From Actinokineospora pegani (GTDB taxonomy: Bacteria; Actinomycetota; Actinomycetes; Mycobacteriales; Pseudonocardiaceae), in the NCBI RefSeq assembly GCF_009745975.1, contig NZ_WHOL01000048.1, positions 35,329 to 99,328 on the forward strand: DNA of 64,000 nucleotides, read 5' to 3'. The notes beneath the pieces were generated by a model. It was not told the origin of the DNA, ran no database searches, and worked only from the letters and a program-made list of their open reading frames with translations. Positions within the stretch are counted from its first letter, which is position 1; each line of letters starts with the position of its first letter. This document shows, piece after piece, positions 54,489 to 64,000 of the stretch. Made by a program: the position numbers and the translations under genes.

Positions 54489-54496
54489 TGTATGAC
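54459..54496 (+). repeat. Direct repeat B: HhH-GPD fragment joined to TCTTGATGTATGAC
   Basis: Matches repeat A (53234-53271) at 32 of 38 positions, 1225 bp away; its first 20 bp also match 55762-55781 (copy C), about 1.3 kb further. Border between the RHH cassette and the Fic cassette. Confidence 0.7.
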
Positions 54497-54575
54497 AGTC
54501 GCCCGGCGCCAACGCCTGCCAAACACGCCTCGATCAGCCGAGCCTGCTTCGGCAACCACGGAACATCAACCAAAG

Positions 54576-54656
54576 TTGTACGGTCCAGTTAGCTCGCCCC
54601 GTACCGTACAACTTCCTACTTGTACGGTACTATTGCCTGACCGCAGAGCGTACAAC
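54576..54656 (+). promoter_or_regulatory. TTGTACGGTAC repeat operators of the Fic gene
   Basis: A perfect inverted repeat GTACCGTACAA (54601-54611), 8-bp spacer, TTGTACGGTAC (54620-54630), with further half-sites TTGTACGGT (54576-54584) and GTACAAC (54650-54656). All four lie within 90 bp before the Fic ATG, and TACTAT (54629-54634) may be the -10 box. Strong sign of a repressor acting on this promoter. Confidence 0.7.
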
Positions 54657-54667
54657 TAGGGGATCCG

Positions 54668-55678
54668 ATGGCTGGGCGACCGAGCCGAGCGGCCGTCTAC
54701 CAGCGGCTGGACGAAGCAGTAGCCGATCTCCGCAAGCGTCTTGGTGGCCTTCCCGCCCCAGCGGAGGCCGACGACATCTGGTCAGGCATCTGGCACCAAG
54801 AGGCTCACAACAGCACAGCCATCGAAGGCAACACACTGGTTCTGAGCGAGGTCGAACGACTGCTCGACGAGGGACAGACCGTCGGTGCGAAGCCGCTCAG
54901 GGACTACCTCGAAGTGCAAGGCTACGGCGACGCCGCGAAGTGGGTGTATGGCCAGGCCGTCAATCCTGGCGAATGGGCCGGAGATGGCCTGATCACCCTG
55001 CAGGAGGTCCGCCACATCCACCACGTTTGCATGACACCGGTCTGGACGGTCGCACCTCACCCGCACGCTACCGATCACGAGGGTCCCGGGGCCTTCCGCC
55101 AGCATGAGATCGCCCGGTTCCCAGGCGGGATGAAGCCCCCGACGTGGCCGGAGGTCGACGCCCTCATGCGCGACTGGGTCAGCGATGTCAGCGCGCTTCG
55201 CAACCCCATCGTGCCTTTGCCCGAAGAACTCGCCCGCATCCACAACCAGTTCGAACGCATCCACCCGTTCCTCGACGGCAACGGCAGAACCGGTCGCCTG
55301 CTCCTGAACCTGCTCCTGGGACGCCTCGGATATCCCCCGGCGATCATCTTCAAGCGAGAGCGAGATCGCTACCTGCAGGCAATGCGAAAGGCAGACAGGG
55401 ATGACTACGGCCCCCTCGGCGAACTCATCGCCCGCAGTGTCACAGCCAATCTCTACAAGTTCGTCATGCCCGCAGTCGCAGGCCCGGCCAAACTGGTCCC
55501 ACTAGCCGCCCTGGCCACCCCGGATCTCACCGAAGGCGCCCTCCGCATTGCCGCCACCCGCAACCGCCTCAAGGCCATCAAGGACGACGATGGCCACTGG
55601 CTCAGCAACAAGAACTGGGTCGACGCTTACCTCGCAACAAGGCACCAGCGCTCCAAGCCAGCATCCGCGTCACCATGA
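54668..55678 (+). CDS. Fic-domain protein, class II (self-inhibited AMP-transferase)
   Basis: 336 residues from ATG 54668 (MAGRPSRAAVYQRLDEAV). The active motif HPFLDGNGRTGR (residues 199-210) is complete. Upstream, HNSTAIEGN (about 47-55) matches the inhibitory helix [S/T]xxxE[G/N], whose Glu53 would block ATP gamma-phosphate; on the N-terminal side this defines class II. A KPLRDYLEVQGYGDA segment follows as in known Fic proteins. The C-terminal 70 residues resemble a winged helix (TEGALRIAATRNRLKAIKDD, WLSNKNWVDAYL), so it may also bind the operators in front. Targets unknown. Lies alone between HhH-GPD fragments. Confidence 0.9.
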   Translation: MAGRPSRAAVYQRLDEAVADLRKRLGGLPAPAEADDIWSGIWHQEAHNSTAIEGNTLVLSEVERLLDEGQTVGAKPLRDYLEVQGYGDAAKWVYGQAVNPGEWAGDGLITLQEVRHIHHVCMTPVWTVAPHPHATDHEGPGAFRQHEIARFPGGMKPPTWPEVDALMRDWVSDVSALRNPIVPLPEELARIHNQFERIHPFLDGNGRTGRLLLNLLLGRLGYPPAIIFKRERDRYLQAMRKADRDDYGPLGELIARSVTANLYKFVMPAVAGPAKLVPLAALATPDLTEGALRIAATRNRLKAIKDDDGHWLSNKNWVDAYLATRHQRSKPASASP

Positions 55679-55683
55679 CACCC

Positions 55684-55919
55684 ATGACGCCTGAGCTGCG
55701 CCTCGCACAGACCCCAGAGGCCGACGCACTCCTACAAGAGAACCCGCTCGCACTGATTTAGGGATGTTGCTGGACCAGCAGATCGCGATGGAAGCGGCGA
55801 CCAACGGGCCCGATCGAGGCGATGGTTGAACGGGCACTGTCAGGTGGGTTGACGGTGGGGGTGCGGCTGGTGGTGCCGGAAGGGGGCGAACCGGACGGGA
55901 GTGCCTTGACCGGGCGGTA
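55684..55919 (+). pseudogene. Broken HhH-GPD base-excision repair gene, copy C
   Basis: ATG 55684, 5 bp after the Fic stop: MTPELRLAQTPEADALLQEN, then PLALI and TAG. A one-base deletion there (versus copy B) shifts the frame; the next frame continues as MLLDQQIAMEAATNGPDR, which follows the native protein further than copies A or B. After about 55805 the match is lost; a short open stretch IEAMVERALSGGLTVGVRL.. ends at TAG 55917-55919 and looks like the 3' end of some other or deleted gene. Decayed. Confidence 0.6.
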
Positions 55920-55958
55920 GCCTTGGCTGGACACTCCTCATTTCCCCAGGGAGAACAG

Positions 55959-56339
55959 ATGCGATCTCGACTGGCGACCGCCCTGTGTGCGGCGGCACTG
56001 GTCGGCGGGCTCTCGGCCTGCGACTCCGTTCAGCAGGCGACCAACGCCGCGGTCAACGCCACCGACAAGGCGAGCATCTGCGTCAAGGCGCTGCAGTTGG
56101 CGAACTTCACGCCGAACGAGCAGGACGTCGAGCAGACCGCGAGTGACGCGCGGCGGCGGGCCGACGAGTTGCGGGCGCTGGCCGATCGGGCGGCGGACAC
56201 CACGTTGCGGGACGCTCTGACGGGGATGTCGGACAAGGTTTCCGAGCTTGACGTCGGCAACCTCAGTGCGTCGTCCGTGCTGAGCTGGACCTCGGACAAG
56301 GTCGAGTCGTTGAACACGTTGGTGCAGGCCTGCGCCTGA
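55959..56339 (+). CDS. Small lipoprotein (spanin2-like annotation group)
   Basis: 126 residues from ATG 55959 with GGGAGA upstream. Signal peptide and lipobox GGLSAC (Cys at about residue 21), then an almost wholly helical domain: VQQATNAAVNATDKASICVK, ASDARRRADELRALADRAAD, ending in a Cys (VQACA) that may pair with the inner Cys of SICVK. Such proteins are sometimes labelled bacteriophage spanin2 family; no phage context exists here. Surface-anchored; role unknown. Confidence 0.7.
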   Translation: MRSRLATALCAAALVGGLSACDSVQQATNAAVNATDKASICVKALQLANFTPNEQDVEQTASDARRRADELRALADRAADTTLRDALTGMSDKVSELDVGNLSASSVLSWTSDKVESLNTLVQACA

Positions 56340-56353
56340 CCGGGACGTGAAGC

Positions 56354-56390
56354 GAGAACCGCCCACCAGCGAGACCGGTGGGCGGTTCTC
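56354..56390. terminator. Bidirectional hairpin terminator
   Basis: 14-bp perfect stem (GAGAACCGCCCACC / GGTGGGCGGTTCTC) with a 9-base loop, followed by TCGTTT, between convergent lipoprotein and SsgA-like genes. Confidence 0.8.
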
Positions 56391-56398
56391 TCGTTTGG

Positions 56399-56803
56399 TC
56401 AGACGTTGGTGATTTCCTCGATCAGGCGATCGACGTCGAAGAAGTCACTCTCCGCGCCCAGCGGTACCAGGGCCGCGGTGGCCGCGACGAAGCTCTCCAC
56501 GGCGGCGAAGTCCATCTCGAGCACGGCGTAGCCGTCCGGGGACTCGATCTCCAGGACCAGCACGTCGCGGCCCGCGGAGACGTCGGGGCCGATCCGCACG
56601 TCGCCCTCGCCGACCGGGCCGAGCAGGCCCTCGACGAGCAGGTCCCGGCCGAAGATCCACTCGACCCACTTGTCGCCGTCGGCCTCGAAAGCCGCCACCA
56701 CGGTGAACGGCTCGTCCGCCCGGTAGGTCCAGCGGGAGCGCACGGGGGTGGCGCCCGAGTAAAGCGAGATGAGCTGCTCGGAGTGCTGTGTGTCCTCGGT
56801 CAT
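56399..56803 (-). CDS. SsgA-family sporulation/cell-division regulator
   Basis: 134 residues. Core features of SsgA-like proteins: RSRWTYRADEPFTVVAAFEA, DKWVEWIFGRDLLVEGLLGP, GEGDVRIGPD, LEIESPDGYAVLEMD and the C-terminal SFVAATAALVPLGAE. These proteins occur only in morphologically complex actinomycetes and place the division septum in sporulating hyphae (SsgB recruits FtsZ). Acidic N-terminus MTEDTQHSEQ. Which of the SsgA-G subtypes this is cannot be said; its length fits SsgB. Confidence 0.88.
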   Translation of the reverse strand: MTEDTQHSEQLISLYSGATPVRSRWTYRADEPFTVVAAFEADGDKWVEWIFGRDLLVEGLLGPVGEGDVRIGPDVSAGRDVLVLEIESPDGYAVLEMDFAAVESFVAATAALVPLGAESDFFDVDRLIEEITNV

Positions 56804-56973
56804 CTCGTGGACCTCCTGTCCGCTGTTCGCGAATCGGTTTCTGCGAACCTTCCGCCTGGGAAACGCCGGGGGAAGCGGTTTGTGATGGCGAGAGCTTTAT
56901 ATTCACGCTTTCGGGGCACGCAGACACGATGGTGGAGGGATCCTGAGTGGATTCCGTGATCGGTCGCGTCACG

Positions 56974-57013
56974 CGCGAGGGCCCCGGCCGGGTGTCCGGA
57001 CGGGGCCCTCGCG
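56974..57013 (-). terminator. Terminator of mdh
   Basis: 13-bp perfect stem (CGCGAGGGCCCCG / CGGGGCCCTCGCG) around a 14-base loop that can fold further (CCGG/CCGG), 25 bp after the mdh stop. Confidence 0.75.
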
Positions 57014-57037
57014 GTGTCGGTCCGCGGGTTCGGCGGC

Positions 57038-59125
<2,088 letters not shown>

Positions 59126-59136
<11 letters not shown>

Positions 59137-59437
59137 GCGGGCCGCCCTCGATGGTGATGGCCACGGCGATCACCATGAGCCCGAAGCCGCTGTAGAGGAA
59201 CCCGTCGACGACCCTGCTGCGCACGGCGATCAGCCCCGCCTGCTCGTCGCGCAGCAGGGCGCGCAGGCCCGCGGCGAGCAGGAGCGCGAGTCCGATCCAG
59301 ACGGTGCCCTCGCGCCAGGAGTACATGATGATCCGCACCAGCCCGACGACCACCACGGCCATCACCAGGCCGAAGGGCAGGTGCACCAGGGCGGGGTGCT
59401 TCCCGCCGCGCTGTGGGGCTCCGGTCACAGCGGGCAT
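59126..59437 (-). CDS. DUF3017 membrane protein
   Basis: 103 residues from ATG 59437 (MPAVTGAPQRGGKHPALVHL). Three membrane helices: LPFGLVMAVVVVGLVRIIMY, GTVWIGLALLLAAGLRALL and GFGLMVIAVAITIEGG. The EQAGLIAVRSRVVDGFLYSG loop is characteristic of DUF3017, often found near mdh or folD in actinomycetes. Function unknown. Confidence 0.85.
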
Positions 59438-59441
59438 CCTC

Positions 59442-60389
59442 TCACCCGGTCGGGGCCGGGCGGCGGGGGACGCCCGCCACGGCCGCGGCCACCAGGGTGA
59501 GCGCGACGCCGATGACGGTCCCGGTGGCGAGCTGCCCGGAGGTCAGGTCCAGGAACACGGCCCCGATCAACTGGCCCGCCACCGCGGACAGGCCGAGCAT
59601 GAGCACCCCGATGACGCGCACGGCGTAGACCGTCGAGGAGATGGCGACGATGCCGAGCAGCCCGCCGACGTAGAGGCGCCAGTCCGACGGCGGCGGGTTG
59701 GGCAGGCCGCGCACGGCGACGACGACGACCTCGGCGACCACCAGCGCGACCGTGCCGACGCCGAAGTTCAGGGTCGTGGCGAACAGGACGCCGCCGGAGT
59801 GCTTGCCGACGTGCCCGTTGAGCCCCTGCTGCACGCCCAGGCCCGCCCCGGCCAGCAGCGGCAGCAGGATCAGCCACAGGTGCCCCGGCGCGCCGAGCCG
59901 GTCGGCGACGGCGACGCCGACGGCGGCGACGGTCAGCAGGGCGCCGACCGCGCGCGGGGTCGTGACCGGCCGCGGGTCGCCCGGCCCGAAGCCGGCCCGG
60001 TCGACCAGCAGCCCGCTGACCACCTGGCCCGCGACCCCGGCGACGGTGAACAGGGCGACGCCCAGCGCCGCGGCGGCCAACCCCTGCGAGAGGACGAAGA
60101 ACGCGCCGAGCACGCCGCCGACGCACTGCCAGGCCTTGAGCCGCCTGCCGCGCACCGCGTCCCGGAACCGCGCGGCCGAGGCACGCCCGGTCCGCGTCGC
60201 GAAGGTGGCCGTCAGCAGCACGACCAGCCCGCCGCCGAAGGAGATGAGGGCGGCGGCGACGCCGTCGCCGAGCTGGCGGCCGAGCTCGCCGTTGAGCCTG
60301 CTCTGCACGGCCAGGGCGACGCCGCCGAGCAGGGCGGCGACCACGCCGTACAGCGCTGGTGATGGGGTCTTCACGCTGGTCTGAACCAC
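59442..60389 (-). CDS. DMT/YdcZ-family transporter
   Basis: 315 residues from GTG 60389 (VVQTSVKTPSPALYG). Starts at GTG 60374 or ATG 60434 are also possible; no clear ribosome site decides. Ten membrane helices in two halves: VVAALLGGVALAVQSRLNGE near the start and LLPLLAGAGLGVQQGLNGHV in the second half, the duplicated Q-x-x-x-N-G signature of YdcZ (DUF606) carriers. Substrate unknown. Confidence 0.85.
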   Translation of the reverse strand: MVQTSVKTPSPALYGVVAALLGGVALAVQSRLNGELGRQLGDGVAAALISFGGGLVVLLTATFATRTGRASAARFRDAVRGRRLKAWQCVGGVLGAFFVLSQGLAAAALGVALFTVAGVAGQVVSGLLVDRAGFGPGDPRPVTTPRAVGALLTVAAVGVAVADRLGAPGHLWLILLPLLAGAGLGVQQGLNGHVGKHSGGVLFATTLNFGVGTVALVVAEVVVVAVRGLPNPPPSDWRLYVGGLLGIVAISSTVYAVRVIGVLMLGLSAVAGQLIGAVFLDLTSGQLATGTVIGVALTLVAAAVAGVPRRPAPTG

Positions 60390-60408
60390 AGGGGTGGTCC
60401 GTGGATTC

Positions 60409-61395
60409 CTAGATCCAGCGGTGACGTACGGCATGGGCGGCTAGCTGGAAGCGCGAGGTGGCGCCCGCGTGGTCCATGAGGCGTTGCAGGTGGCGGAACA
60501 CCGTGCGGCGGCTGACGCCGAGCTGGCGGGCGATGGAGTCGTCGTTGGCGCCCGCGGCGAGCAGTCCGAGCAGGCGCTGCTCGATGGGCTGGACCGGGCT
60601 GGTGGCCTGCGCGCCCGCGGTCAGCGGCACGGCCAGCCGCCAGGACGCCTCGAACAGGCCGACCAGGGCGCTGAGCAGGCTGCTCGGGCGCACGACGAGC
60701 AACTGCCGGTTGACGTCGGCTTCGGCGACCGGCAGCGACACGGTGGCGAACTGCTGGTCGACGATGGTCAGCTTCACCGGCACCTCGGGCAGCACCCGCG
60801 CCTGCTCCCCCGCCGCCACGCACGGCTGGATGTTCTGCGCGTAGCGGCCGGGGTCCTCGATCGAGGCGCGGGCGTAGACGACCCGGTAGGCGACCTCGCC
60901 GCGGCCGAGCTGCTCGAGCTCGGCGTTGTTGACGTGGCCCGCGGTGAAGTACGGCGGCGAGTCCAGCCTGCGGACCTCGGTGCGCGCGCTCAGCTCCATC
61001 TGCTGGATGCGCTGGGCGATCGCGGTGCCGGTGACCACCTCGATCAGGTCGTCGGTGCGCTGCGGGGAGATCGCCCGGCGGAAGGTGTCGTAGGCGTTGA
61101 GCGTGGCCACCCTGGCCTGCTCCAGCTCCGACTCCCGCCTGCGGCTGAGGATCTGGAGGCCGGAGCCGGGCGGGACGGGGGTGATCGCGGAGCCGTCCGG
61201 GCCGTCCGCGCCGACCAGGCCCGCGTTGAGGAGTCCTCGAACACACTCTTTCGTGCGAATGACCGCGCTGCCGCACCCCTCGGCGATCTGCTCCACCGTG
61301 CTCGGGCCGGTGCGCAGCAGGAAGCGGTAGACGCCGATCTGGTCGGCGGGCAGGCCGAGCTTGGCCAGGTGGGGCGTGAGGTCGCCGTCGGACAC
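60409..61395 (-). CDS. LuxR-type regulator with TrmB-like N-terminus
   Basis: 328 residues from GTG 61395 (VSDGDLTPHLAKLGLPADQ). N-terminal winged helix (GVYRFLLRTGPSTVEQIAEG, VIRTKECVRGLLNAGLVG) like TrmB/DprA-type domains, a long middle sensor region, then a C-terminal LuxR HTH: LLAAGANDDSIARQLGVSRR, TVFRHLQRLMDHAGA. This layout is frequent in Streptomyces-like genomes. Its stop is 19 bp before the transporter start, so it may control it. Confidence 0.85.
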   Translation of the reverse strand: MSDGDLTPHLAKLGLPADQIGVYRFLLRTGPSTVEQIAEGCGSAVIRTKECVRGLLNAGLVGADGPDGSAITPVPPGSGLQILSRRRESELEQARVATLNAYDTFRRAISPQRTDDLIEVVTGTAIAQRIQQMELSARTEVRRLDSPPYFTAGHVNNAELEQLGRGEVAYRVVYARASIEDPGRYAQNIQPCVAAGEQARVLPEVPVKLTIVDQQFATVSLPVAEADVNRQLLVVRPSSLLSALVGLFEASWRLAVPLTAGAQATSPVQPIEQRLLGLLAAGANDDSIARQLGVSRRTVFRHLQRLMDHAGATSRFQLAAHAVRHRWI

Positions 61396-61658
61396 GGGCC
61401 GAAGGTTGGCACACCTGTGCCACCGGCACAATCCGCGAAGGGTGCCGTCCGGTCGGGTGAGAGACGTGCGGTGATCGTCACAGGTGGGTGGCGCCGGAGG
61501 GCGGGGGAAGCGAGCGACCCGGGTTTCGAGATACCGTCAGCACCGTAACCGACCTGTGACCAGGGCGGCTGTGCTGACCCTGTGTCATCGGCGCAGGCAG
61601 GCAGCTCAGGCCAGGAACACCGTGTGCCGAGCGCACACCGGCAGGAGAAGATGTCACC

Positions 61659-64000
61659 GTGGCACAACCGACGCAACTGAACCCGACCGAACAGGACGCC
61701 CTGGTCAAGCAGATCGGGCTCGCGTTGCTGCGCTCCGCGCCCGAGAACTGGCAGACCATCCAGGTCGAGTACCGGGCGCTGGGCCGGTACACCGAGGTCG
61801 TCGGCCGGGTGGCGTTCGCCGACGAGAACACCGAGCCGATCCAGATCTCCCCGGAAACCGCGGGCCTGTTCGGCCGCCTGCGCGCCGGGATGTACCGGGA
61901 GGGGCGCGGGACCTGGTACAACGCCCGCTACCAGCTCGACCAGCCCTCCGCGTACAACCTCGAGTACGACCGCGACGAGCCGCAGTGGCTGCAACCCCCG
62001 CCCCCACCCGCCTACGCCGACGACCTGCGCACGTTCCCCCGCGACGAGGAGAACGTGCCGGAGTGGCTGACCAGGCGGATGGCCGCGCTCAAGCCGCCGT
62101 TCCGGGTGGCCAGGCTGTTCGACGCGCCCGGCCCGGACGGCCGCCCCACGGTCAACCGCCCGCCGGTCGACGACGCCGACCGCGAGGCCGTGCTGCGCTA
62201 CCTGGACTCCGCGCCGCTGCCGCTGCCCGCCCGGGGCCTCGACACCGACCTGCTCGACGAGGAGCGCCGCCAGGCCGTCCCGGTCGCCTTCCACACCGAC
62301 GGCGTGTGGATCTGGGCGGCGGCGGTCAACTACTACCTGCGCACGCACGGCGTGCCGCCCGAGCCCGACCTGGTCGAGCACATCCGCCGCGCCGAGTTCA
62401 CCGTGCCCGAGGTGCCCGAGCAGGCGCTGGGCGCCGCTGGGGCGTTCCTGAGCCGGGGCCAGGCGCGGCGGCCGGGCCCGCCCGGACCGCCGCAGGGGGC
62501 CGAGCAGCCCGTCGCCGCCCCGGTGGAGCAGGCGGACCGCGAGCAGCCCGCCCAGGAGCAGCCCGAGCCGGAGCAGGAGGAGGCGCCCGCCGCGGCGCGG
62601 GTGGTCGACGAGCGGCCGGAGCCGCCCGCGCCGCAGGAGAAGTTCGACGCGTTCGCCGTGCGGTCCGCCGACGACGCCCCCGCGCCGTGGGACCGCCCGC
62701 TGGCCGAGGAGGTCGAGAGCGCACCCGCGACCTGGTCGGAGGGCCTGCCCGGCTCGGCCGACGCCGCCGTGCGCCCCGGCCGCCCGACCCCGGGCGGCCT
62801 GCCGGGCGCGGCCGAGGGCGAGTGGGCCCCCAACGGCCTGTTCGAGCCGGGCGCCCCCGAGTCGGGGCGCCGCGCGCTGCGCGAGGAGGAGCCGGAGCGC
62901 GCGGACGACCGCTACGCCGCGGCCGACGAGCACTTCGAGCCCGCGGGCCCAGTCGAGGACCCGGACGCCGCCGCAGGCGAGCAGCACACCGAGCGGGAGC
63001 GGTTCGACGAGCCCGCCGAGGAGGCCTTCTCGGCCGGTCCAGCGGACCCGTTCCGCCAGGCAGACGACTTCCACCGGGAGGCGGACCACACCGCCCCGGC
63101 GGCCGAGGAGGCCTACTCGGGCTTCACGCAGCCGCCCGCCGAGGAGTCGGTCGAGCTGTTCACCCACCCCGACCAGCCCTCGCCGACGGTGGAGTCGGTC
63201 GAGCCGGAGCAGACCGAGCCGGAGGTGTTCGGCCTGGTCCGCGATCGGCTGACCGACCTGGGCGTGCCCGCCGAGCACTACACCATCGGCGTCCCGGCGC
63301 ACCCGGGTTGGGCCGTGACCCAGACCGACGAGGGCTGGCAGGTCGGCTGGTTCGACGGTGGCTTCGCCGTCCCCGCCGTCTTCACCGACCCCGCCGACGC
63401 GGGCGCGTTCCTGGTCGGCAAGGTCCTGCTCTCCCCCGCCCCCGAGCCCGCCGACGTCGGCGAGCCCGCCACGCACGCCGTCCACGTGGACGACGACGAG
63501 GAGGACGGGCCGCTGTTCACCCCCGCCCAGGACCACCGGGCGGGGCAGTTCGACAACGTCCACGACGAGCACGACCCCGCCGCGGACCGCCAGGCGTTCG
63601 CGGGCGAGCGGTACGAGGACCCCGAGGGCGCACCGGGTCGCGGGCCCGCGGCGGGCGGTCAGTTCGAGGCTGAGCAGCCCGCGTTCGCGGACGCGCCGGA
63701 CCAGGAGACCTTCGGCGGGGGTCGCCGCGACGCGGGCCACGAGGCCGTGGGCGCCGATGGGCGCGAACCGGCGGGCTTCAGCCAGCCCGACCAGGGCCAG
63801 GAGGTCTACGGCGGCCGCGACGCGGCGAACCACGACCACTACGACCAGACCGCCCCAGGCCAAGAGGCCTACGGCGGCCGCGACGCGGCGAACCACGACC
63901 ACTACGACCAGACCGCCCCGGACCAAGAGGTCTACGGGGGCCGCGAGGCCGCAGACCGCGAGGGCTACAGCCACCCGGACCAGGGCCAAGAGGCCTACGG
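61659..64000 (+). CDS. Very long acidic protein with YezG-like N-terminal domain and 21-residue repeats (3' end outside window)
   Basis: Open from GTG 61659 (VAQPTQLNPTEQDALVK; AGGAGAAG upstream) to the window end, at least 780 residues. Residues 1-110 (IGLALLRSAPENWQTIQVEY, LFGRLRAGMYREGRGTWYNA) resemble YezG-like immunity domains. Then come a second small domain (FHTDGVWIWAAAVNYYLRTH), a very acidic Pro/Glu-rich region, and near residues 515-590 another fold (FGLVRDRLTDLGVPAEHYTI, GWQVGWFDGGFAVPAVFTD). From about 63795 a 63-bp tandem repeat encodes GQEVYGGRDAANHDHYDQTAP units. I recall similar proteins ending in a TNT-type NAD-glycohydrolase domain; whether this one does lies outside the window. 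Confidence 0.7.
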   Translation, partial: MAQPTQLNPTEQDALVKQIGLALLRSAPENWQTIQVEYRALGRYTEVVGRVAFADENTEPIQISPETAGLFGRLRAGMYREGRGTWYNARYQLDQPSAYNLEYDRDEPQWLQPPPPPAYADDLRTFPRDEENVPEWLTRRMAALKPPFRVARLFDAPGPDGRPTVNRPPVDDADREAVLRYLDSAPLPLPARGLDTDLLDEERRQAVPVAFHTDGVWIWAAAVNYYLRTHGVPPEPDLVEHIRRAEFTVPEVPEQALGAAGAFLSRGQARRPGPPGPPQGAEQPVAAPVEQADREQPAQEQPEPEQEEAPAAARVVDERPEPPAPQEKFDAFAVRSADDAPAPWDRPLAEEVESAPATWSEGLPGSADAAVRPGRPTPGGLPGAAEGEWAPNGLFEPGAPESGRRALREEEPERADDRYAAADEHFEPAGPVEDPDAAAGEQHTERERFDEPAEEAFSAGPADPFRQADDFHREADHTAPAAEEAYSGFTQPPAEESVELFTHPDQPSPTVESVEPEQTEPEVFGLVRDRLTDLGVPAEHYTIGVPAHPGWAVTQTDEGWQVGWFDGGFAVPAVFTDPADAGAFLVGKVLLSPAPEPADVGEPATHAVHVDDDEEDGPLFTPAQDHRAGQFDNVHDEHDPAADRQAFAGERYEDPEGAPGRGPAAGGQFEAEQPAFADAPDQETFGGGRRDAGHEAVGADGREPAGFSQPDQGQEVYGGRDAANHDHYDQTAPGQEAYGGRDAANHDHYDQTAPDQEVYGGREAADREGYSHPDQGQEAY

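Noticed and set aside
54353..54573. Minus-strand frame MVDVPWLPKQARLIEACLAG... across the junction B
   Set aside because: It overlaps the HhH-GPD fragment on the other strand and has no ribosome site or partner; it may be a remnant but I cannot support it as a gene.
61044..63989. A 981-codon minus-strand open frame at the right end
   Set aside because: Opposite the YezG-like gene, whose frame has a ribosome site and domain-like sequence; the antisense product is low-complexity Gly/Arg/Val/Leu.
63795..63990. CRISPR-like tandem repeats
   Set aside because: The 63-bp units are in frame, without spacers, and encode a repeated peptide; no CRISPR array was seen in the window.

Overview
The window is high-GC DNA (GTG starts are common, and ATGA/GTGA stop-start overlaps are everywhere) from a filamentous actinomycete, most likely of the Pseudonocardiales (an Actinokineospora/Saccharothrix/Lentzea-like genus; the genus is inference). 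Evidence for this: an SsgA-family sporulation regulator, DUF5753/DUF397 regulator pairs, DUF3558 lipoproteins, WXG/EspC-type proteins, an SCO4848-type membrane protein, and a housekeeping order resembling the Mycobacterium tuberculosis Rv3302c-Rv3339c interval (lpdA, glpD, upp, add, deoA, cdd, sdhCDAB, a DD-carboxypeptidase, a YihY protein, trpS, icd).

Layout. 0-6 kb: the end of lpdA, a decayed accessory patch (0.5-1.5 kb), and the divergent glpF-glpK / glpD glycerol genes. 5.7-6.8 kb: a two-gene cassette of a small YxxxD-tailed helical protein plus a DUF3558 lipoprotein. 6.8-9.4 kb: two aldo/keto reductases behind a MerR regulator. 9.6-12.6 kb: a conflict islet holding an XRE/DUF397 pair, a DddA-like deaminase toxin with an Imm1-like immunity protein, and an RHH-Doc module. 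12.6-24.7 kb: TetR, an arginase fold protein, upp, a DUF1707 protein, a hydrolase, deoC with two aldehyde dehydrogenase genes (one truncated), and a four-gene EspC / WXG-NlpC / YbaB / YbaB operon. 24.7-34.5 kb: add and a nucleoside uptake and breakdown operon (BMP-type binding protein, ABC ATPase, two permeases, cdd, deoA). 35.1-38.6 kb: sdhCDAB, followed by a second copy of the YxxxD/DUF3558 cassette (38.7-39.7 kb).

39.8-53.2 kb holds a Clp-N/HTH protein, a DD-carboxypeptidase, small membrane proteins, trpS, xthA, icd, a second small HTH protein, a GNAT acetyltransferase and a YdjM-like membrane hydrolase. 53.2-55.9 kb is a mosaic in which a toxin-antitoxin-like pair and a class II Fic gene sit between repeated 5' fragments of an HhH-GPD base-excision repair gene. 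56-61.4 kb has a lipoprotein, the SsgA-like gene, mdh, a second XRE/DUF5753 regulator, a DUF3017 protein, a DMT transporter and a LuxR-type regulator. The window ends inside a very long acidic protein with a YezG-like N-terminus and 21-residue repeats.

Metabolically the backbone links glycerol use, nucleoside scavenging (uptake, deamination, phosphorolysis, DeoC, aldehyde oxidation) and the TCA cycle (icd, sdh, mdh). The parts most likely to be new are the HhH-GPD-fragment cassette array (53.2-55.9 kb), the linked RHH-Doc/deaminase/Imm1 operon (10.7-12.6 kb) and the duplicated YxxxD-DUF3558 cassette with its shared upstream element. Family names are from recall of motifs; no search was run.
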